In this document: positions 60,815 to 64,000 of the stretch, in pieces
Numbering within the stretch: the stretch's first letter is position 1
Layout: every line of letters starts with the position of its first letter
Assembly: GCF_019880305.1 (NCBI RefSeq)
Contig: NZ_CP082301.1
Coordinates: 5,704,001-5,768,000 of the forward strand
Length of the DNA stretch: 64,000 nucleotides
From: Streptomyces decoyicus
Lineage (GTDB): Bacteria > Actinomycetota > Actinomycetes > Streptomycetales > Streptomycetaceae
Direction of reading: 5' to 3'
Notes under the pieces: model-generated
Databases searched by the model: none
The model's input: the letters and a program-made list of their open reading frames with translations, nothing else
What the model was told of the DNA's origin: nothing
Program-made: the position numbers and the translations under genes

Positions 60815-61171
60815 ATGAACAGCAGGAACGACGTCACCAGCCCCGGCGAGCGGGAGTACCCCGTCGAGGACAAGGACTTGTCGGAGGAGCAGAACGAGCA
60901 CCTCACCAGGTCCCTCCGTGCCGTACGGAGCAACCCGGCCACCCCGCCCGCCCTTCAGGACCTGGCCCGCAAGGTGCTCGGCGGCCGTCTCGAAGTCAAG
61001 GACGTCCTCGACGATCCGTCCGGGTACCGCGCGCTCACCGACGGCATTGCCGGCATGCGGGAAGGATGGCGGTCGATGACGCCGCAGGACCGGCAGGCGG
61101 TCCGTGCGACGGTGGAGGAGAACGCGGACGAGGCGGAGGCGGGCGGTCCGGCCGGCGGCCGGATGCGTTGA
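60815..61171 (+). CDS. Small acidic protein of the WXG100 module (chaperone or immunity candidate)
   Basis: 118 aa, highly charged, no membrane segment or signal peptide. A central helical block LTRSLRAVRSNPATPPALQDLARKVLGG and DPSGYRALTDGIAGMREGWRSMTPQDR are the most structured parts. AGAGGAACCCCC precedes ATG 60815, 31 bases after the CpnT-like gene. Gene position suits an immunity or export chaperone protein, but this is inference. A 16-base tandem repeat starts just after its stop. Confidence 0.75.
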   Translation: MNSRNDVTSPGEREYPVEDKDLSEEQNEHLTRSLRAVRSNPATPPALQDLARKVLGGRLEVKDVLDDPSGYRALTDGIAGMREGWRSMTPQDRQAVRATVEENADEAEAGGPAGGRMR

Positions 61172-61174
61172 CCC

Positions 61175-61270
61175 GTGCTGCGCCGTGACCGTGCTGCGCC
61201 GTGACCGCGCCACGACCGGACCGCGCCACGACCGGACGGCGCCACGACCGGACGGCGCCATGAGGTGACG
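61175..61270. repeat. 16-base tandem repeat array, six units
   Basis: GTGCTGCGCCGTGACC is present twice (61175-61206), then GCGCCACGACCGGAC-C/G three times (61207-61254) and a decayed sixth unit to 61270. It lies between the module and the convergent kinase gene. Strict 16-base periodicity (about 1.5 helical turns) is visible. Confidence 0.8.
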
Positions 61271-61289
61271 ACGTCCCCGCACCACGGCG

Positions 61290-62693
61290 TCACGGCGCCG
61301 CGACCGGCACCCGCAACCGGAACATCGCCCCGCCCCCCGGTGCCCGTTCGGCGGTGAGTTCGGCGCCGTGGGCGCGGGCGATCTGGCGGGCCATGGCCAG
61401 GCCCAGGCCGGAGCCGGGCAGGGCGCGGGCCGTCTTGGCGCGGTAGAAGCGGTCGAAGACGTGGGGGAGGTCGTCCGCCGCGATGCCGGGGCCGTGGTCG
61501 CGGATCGACAGGTACAACTCGTCCGAGGTGAAGGTGAGTTCGGCCTCGACCGGGCCCCCTGGCGGGGAGAACTTCGCGGCGTTGTCGAGGAGGTTGGACA
61601 GCAGCCGGGACAGGCGGGGCGGCACTCCGGGGATCGTGAGGCCGGCCGCGGACGGGGCGATGGCGGTGGTGAAGGTGATCTCCGGCCAGTGTTCGCGGGC
61701 CGTGCCCACCGCGTGCTCCAGGAGGGCGGCCGGGCGTACCTGCTCCACCAGGGGCTGCGGCTCCTCGTCGCGGGCCAGTTCGATCAGGTCGTTGACGAGG
61801 GTGGTGACCGCGCGCAGCTGACGGCCCAGCGCGGCCGAGGCGCGGTCGCGCTGGGCGTCGGTCAGGCGGTCGGCGCGGGCCAGGAGTTCGGCGTTGGTGC
61901 GCAGCGCCGTCAGCGGGGTGCGCAGTTCGTGGGAGGCGTCGGCGACCAGGCGGCGCTGCGCGGTGACGGACTGTTCCAGTTCGCCGAGCATGGTGTTGAA
62001 GCTGGTGGCGAGGCGGGTGACCTCGTCCTCCCGGGCGGGTGGGCCGGCGGGGAGTTCGATGCGGTGGCCGGCGTCGCGGGTGGCGGCGATGCGTTCCGCG
62101 GTGGCGGTGAGCCGGGCGACGGGGGCGAGGCCCGTACGGGACACCCAGTAGCCGAGGGCGGCGGCCAGCAGGACGCCGGCGGCGCCGACCGCGGACAGCG
62201 CCCAGGCGGCCTGCTGTACGCCCCGGTCGACGGTGTCGGAGCGCTGGGCGACCTGCACCGCCTCGTCCTTGTCCGCCAGGCGCGTGGTGAGCATCCGGAC
62301 CGGATGGCCGGCCACCGTCAGCTTGCTGTAGAACGCCGCGCGCCGGCCGTCGGCGACCTGCCGGGTGGCGTTGGAGACGGGCAGCACATACCGCTTGTGC
62401 GGGTCCTTGGCGGCGTCGGACGGCACGATCTGGATACAGGCCGAGGCCGGGTACTGGCACAGGGTGTCACTCGGCGTCGGGCCCCAGTCGTGCCGGTCCC
62501 GGATGGCCTGGGCAGCCGTCTGGGTCAGGGTCAGCTTCAGCTGCCGGGTCATCTGGTAGTCGATGATGGTGAACGCGGCCGCGCAGACGCCGACCGCCAC
62601 CAGTGCCACTGCGGAGGAGGCGGCCAGCGCCAGCCGGGTGCGGAGCGGGCGGCGGCGTCGCCAGCGGGCCCCGAGGCCGCGGGTGCCGGTCAT
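61290..62693 (-). CDS. OmpR-partner sensor histidine kinase (MprB-like)
   Basis: 467 aa from ATG 62693. Two membrane helices (about 18-42 and 160-185) flank an extracellular sensor with two Cys (LCQYPASACI) that may form a disulfide. HAMP and HisKA follow with phospho-His255 (ADASHELRTPLTALRT), then HATPase_c (NLLDNAAKFS, DHGPGIAADDLPHVFDRFYR, GSGLGLAMARQIA). It overlaps the upstream regulator gene by four bases (ATGA). Confidence 0.94.
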   Translation of the reverse strand: MTGTRGLGARWRRRRPLRTRLALAASSAVALVAVGVCAAAFTIIDYQMTRQLKLTLTQTAAQAIRDRHDWGPTPSDTLCQYPASACIQIVPSDAAKDPHKRYVLPVSNATRQVADGRRAAFYSKLTVAGHPVRMLTTRLADKDEAVQVAQRSDTVDRGVQQAAWALSAVGAAGVLLAAALGYWVSRTGLAPVARLTATAERIAATRDAGHRIELPAGPPAREDEVTRLATSFNTMLGELEQSVTAQRRLVADASHELRTPLTALRTNAELLARADRLTDAQRDRASAALGRQLRAVTTLVNDLIELARDEEPQPLVEQVRPAALLEHAVGTAREHWPEITFTTAIAPSAAGLTIPGVPPRLSRLLSNLLDNAAKFSPPGGPVEAELTFTSDELYLSIRDHGPGIAADDLPHVFDRFYRAKTARALPGSGLGLAMARQIARAHGAELTAERAPGGGAMFRLRVPVAAP

Positions 62694-63412
62694 GCGCCGT
62701 CCGCGTGGTCCAGGCGGTAGCCCACGCCGTGCACGGTGTGGACGAGGCGGGGCTCGCCGCCCGCCTCCAGTTTGCGGCGCAGATAACCGATGTACACGGC
62801 CAGGGAGTTGGAGTCGGGGCCGAAGTCGCGGCCCCAGACGCGCTCCAGGATGACTTCGCGCGGCAGCACCTGTCCGGGGTGCTGGAGCAGCAGTTCCAGC
62901 AGCGCCCATTCGGTGCGGCTGAACTCCAGGGGCCGGCCCGCCCGGTGGCCGGTGCGGGTCAAGGGGTCGACCACCAGATCACCGAAGGAGAGCCGGCTGT
63001 CGTCGACGGCGCCGGTCGAGGCCCGGCGCAGCAGGGCCCGGACGCGGGCCACCAGCTCGTCCAGGGCGAACGGTTTGACGAGGTAGTCATCGGCGCCGGC
63101 GTCGAGCCCGTCGACCCGTTCGCTGACCGAGTCCAGCGCGGTCAGGACGAGGATCGGGGTGCGGTCGTCCAGCGCGCGCAGCCGGCGGCAGACGGCCAGA
63201 CCGTCCAGGACCGGCATCATCACGTCCAGGACGAGGGCGTCCGGCTGCCAGTCGGCGACCTCCGAGAGGGCGGCCAGGCCGTCGGCGGCGCCGCGTACCG
63301 CATAGCCCTCCACGGCGAGGCCGTCCTCCAGGGCGGCGCGCACCTCCGGTTCGTCGTCGACGACGAGGATCTTGGGGGCTGGGGTGTTCCCGGGCGTGGG
63401 CGGCATGGACAT
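62690..63412 (-). CDS. OmpR/PhoB-type response regulator (MprA-like)
   Basis: 240 aa. Receiver with VVDDEPEV, Asp63 in LVLDVMMPVLDG, LVLTALD and LVKPFAL, then a winged-helix domain (RTEWALLELLLQHPGQVLPREVILERVWGRDF, YIGYLRRKLEAGG). ATG 63412 is used; ATG 63406 is equally possible. Direct TCTTAG repeats at 63430-63446 precede it and could be its own operator. The MurG-like gene starts 58 bases away on the other strand. Confidence 0.95.
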   Translation of the reverse strand: MSMPPTPGNTPAPKILVVDDEPEVRAALEDGLAVEGYAVRGAADGLAALSEVADWQPDALVLDVMMPVLDGLAVCRRLRALDDRTPILVLTALDSVSERVDGLDAGADDYLVKPFALDELVARVRALLRRASTGAVDDSRLSFGDLVVDPLTRTGHRAGRPLEFSRTEWALLELLLQHPGQVLPREVILERVWGRDFGPDSNSLAVYIGYLRRKLEAGGEPRLVHTVHGVGYRLDHADGA

Positions 63413-63429
63413 AGGCTGCCAAACACCTC

Positions 63430-63446
63430 TCTTAGAAGCTTCTTAG
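63430..63446. promoter_or_regulatory. Direct TCTTAG repeat between the regulator and murG-like genes
   Basis: TCTTAG at 63430-63435 and 63441-63446, 11 bases apart, with AAGCTT symmetry at the centre. One-turn spacing of direct half sites is typical for OmpR/PhoB-type regulators. It could control both divergent genes. Confidence 0.6.
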
Positions 63447-63469
63447 GGCGTATCGCGAGCGTGGCGGCC

Positions 63470-64000
63470 ATGCGCACACCACTCTCCGTCGTGATCGGTG
63501 CAGGCGGCACCGGCGGCCACATCTATCCGGGACTCGCCCTCGCCGACGCGCTCCGCCGGGCCGTGCCCGATGCGGTGATCTCCTTCGTCGGGACCGAACG
63601 CGGCCTGGAGACGCGGCTGATCCCGAAGGCCGGATACCGCCTGCACACCGTCGACATGATCCCCTTCGACCCCTCGCTCGGCGCCCGACGTTATCTGCTG
63701 CCGGCCGCCCTGCTTCGCTCGGGTGCCCAGTGCCGGGCGATCCTCAAGGAACAGAAAGCCCAGGTCGCGGTCGGTATGGGCGGCTATCCGAGCGCCCCGG
63801 TGATCCTCGGGGCCCGGCTGGCCGGGCTGCCGAGCCTGATCCATGAGTCCAACGCGGTGCCCGGCCGGGCCAACCAGTTCGCGGCCCGGCTCACCCCGCA
63901 CATCGCCCTCGCCTTCGACCGCAGCCGGGAGCATCTGGCCGGCGGCGAGCGGGCCGAGACGGTGGGCATGCCGCTGGTCGGGCCGCTGGCCGAGCTGGAC
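63470..64000 (+). CDS. murG: MurG-like GlcNAc transferase, N-terminal part (3' end outside window)
   Basis: First 177 codons of a MurG-family glycosyltransferase (lipid I to lipid II). The N-terminal glycine loop GAGGTGGHIYPGLALADAL binds the lipid carrier phosphate; GTERGLETRLIPKAGY, GMGGYPSAPVILGARL and IHESNAVPGRANQ are strong MurG signatures. ATG 63470 begins a few residues before the first strand. Streptomyces normally keep murG in the division-wall cluster, so this copy outside such a cluster may be a paralogue; the end of the gene lies outside the window. Confidence 0.9.
   Translation, partial: MRTPLSVVIGAGGTGGHIYPGLALADALRRAVPDAVISFVGTERGLETRLIPKAGYRLHTVDMIPFDPSLGARRYLLPAALLRSGAQCRAILKEQKAQVAVGMGGYPSAPVILGARLAGLPSLIHESNAVPGRANQFAARLTPHIALAFDRSREHLAGGERAETVGMPLVGPLAELD

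Noticed and set aside
61175..61270. 16-base repeats considered as a CRISPR or integron attC array
   Set aside because: Units are head-to-tail without spacers and have no palindromic attC structure or integrase.

Overview
The window is high-GC actinobacterial DNA, almost certainly from a Streptomyces or close relative. Codons nearly always end in G or C, GTG/TTG starts and ATGA stop/start overlaps are common, and several genes are Streptomyces hallmarks: filP and scy for polar growth, an absC-type MarR regulator, icmA, and a sigma-R-type promoter in front of rpmE. From memory, the gene order matches the S. coelicolor core-chromosome segment from about SCO5357 (rho) to SCO5420. No rRNA, tRNA, transposase, integrase, CRISPR array or antibiotic biosynthetic cluster was seen.

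Region 1 (1-9.5 kb) holds translation and envelope genes: rho (5'-truncated), an LCP-family wall ligase, rpmE, prfA and prmC, a threonylcarbamoyl-AMP synthase, an LMW-phosphatase-like protein without its nucleophilic Cys, an unusual SHMT paralogue and a WecA/TagO-type polyprenyl-P sugar-1-P transferase. Region 2 (9.8-18.4 kb) is the complete F1Fo ATP synthase operon atpIBEFHAGDC followed by a DUF2550 gene. Region 3 (18.6-31.8 kb) is mixed: a NarL-type two-component pair, a corrinoid adenosyltransferase, an ABC-2 exporter with a divergent TetR, 3-hydroxybutyryl-CoA dehydrogenase, a STAS protein, a large membrane-anchored ATPase, NucS, a SCO5389-family protein, an LLM oxidoreductase and a small zinc-ribbon-like protein.

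Region 4 (31.9-42.0 kb) has two tandem paralogous ABC-2 systems and then filP and scy, whose products are coiled-coil scaffolds of the hyphal tip. Region 5 (42.2-45.0 kb) has methylmalonyl-CoA epimerase divergent from a thiolase and the mutase chaperone meaB. Together with the adenosyltransferase (21.4 kb) and icmA (56.2 kb), the window carries several parts of B12-dependent acyl-CoA metabolism. A gene-free, repeat-rich gap of about 0.9 kb follows.

Region 6 (45.9-57.9 kb) has a PepSY protein divergent from an OmpR-type two-component system, the absC-like gene, three overlapping AIM24 paralogues, two DUF3817 membrane proteins, a DUF77 protein, a DUF5937 regulator divergent from an MFS exporter, a MarR regulator and icmA. 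Region 7 (58.0-61.2 kb) looks like accessory DNA: a small type VII (WXG100/CpnT-like) substrate module whose divergent promoter region has been tandemly duplicated, followed by a 16-nt tandem repeat. The window ends with an OmpR/EnvZ-type pair and the 5' part of a MurG-like gene divergent from it.

The least explained items are the WXG100 module with its decayed duplication, the AIM24 triad, the Ser-for-Cys phosphatase-like protein, a 24-codon ORF exactly bridging prmC and the Sua5 gene, and the repeated GTMMLQ tail of an ABC permease. All functions are read from sequence and memory of the families; no database search was run.
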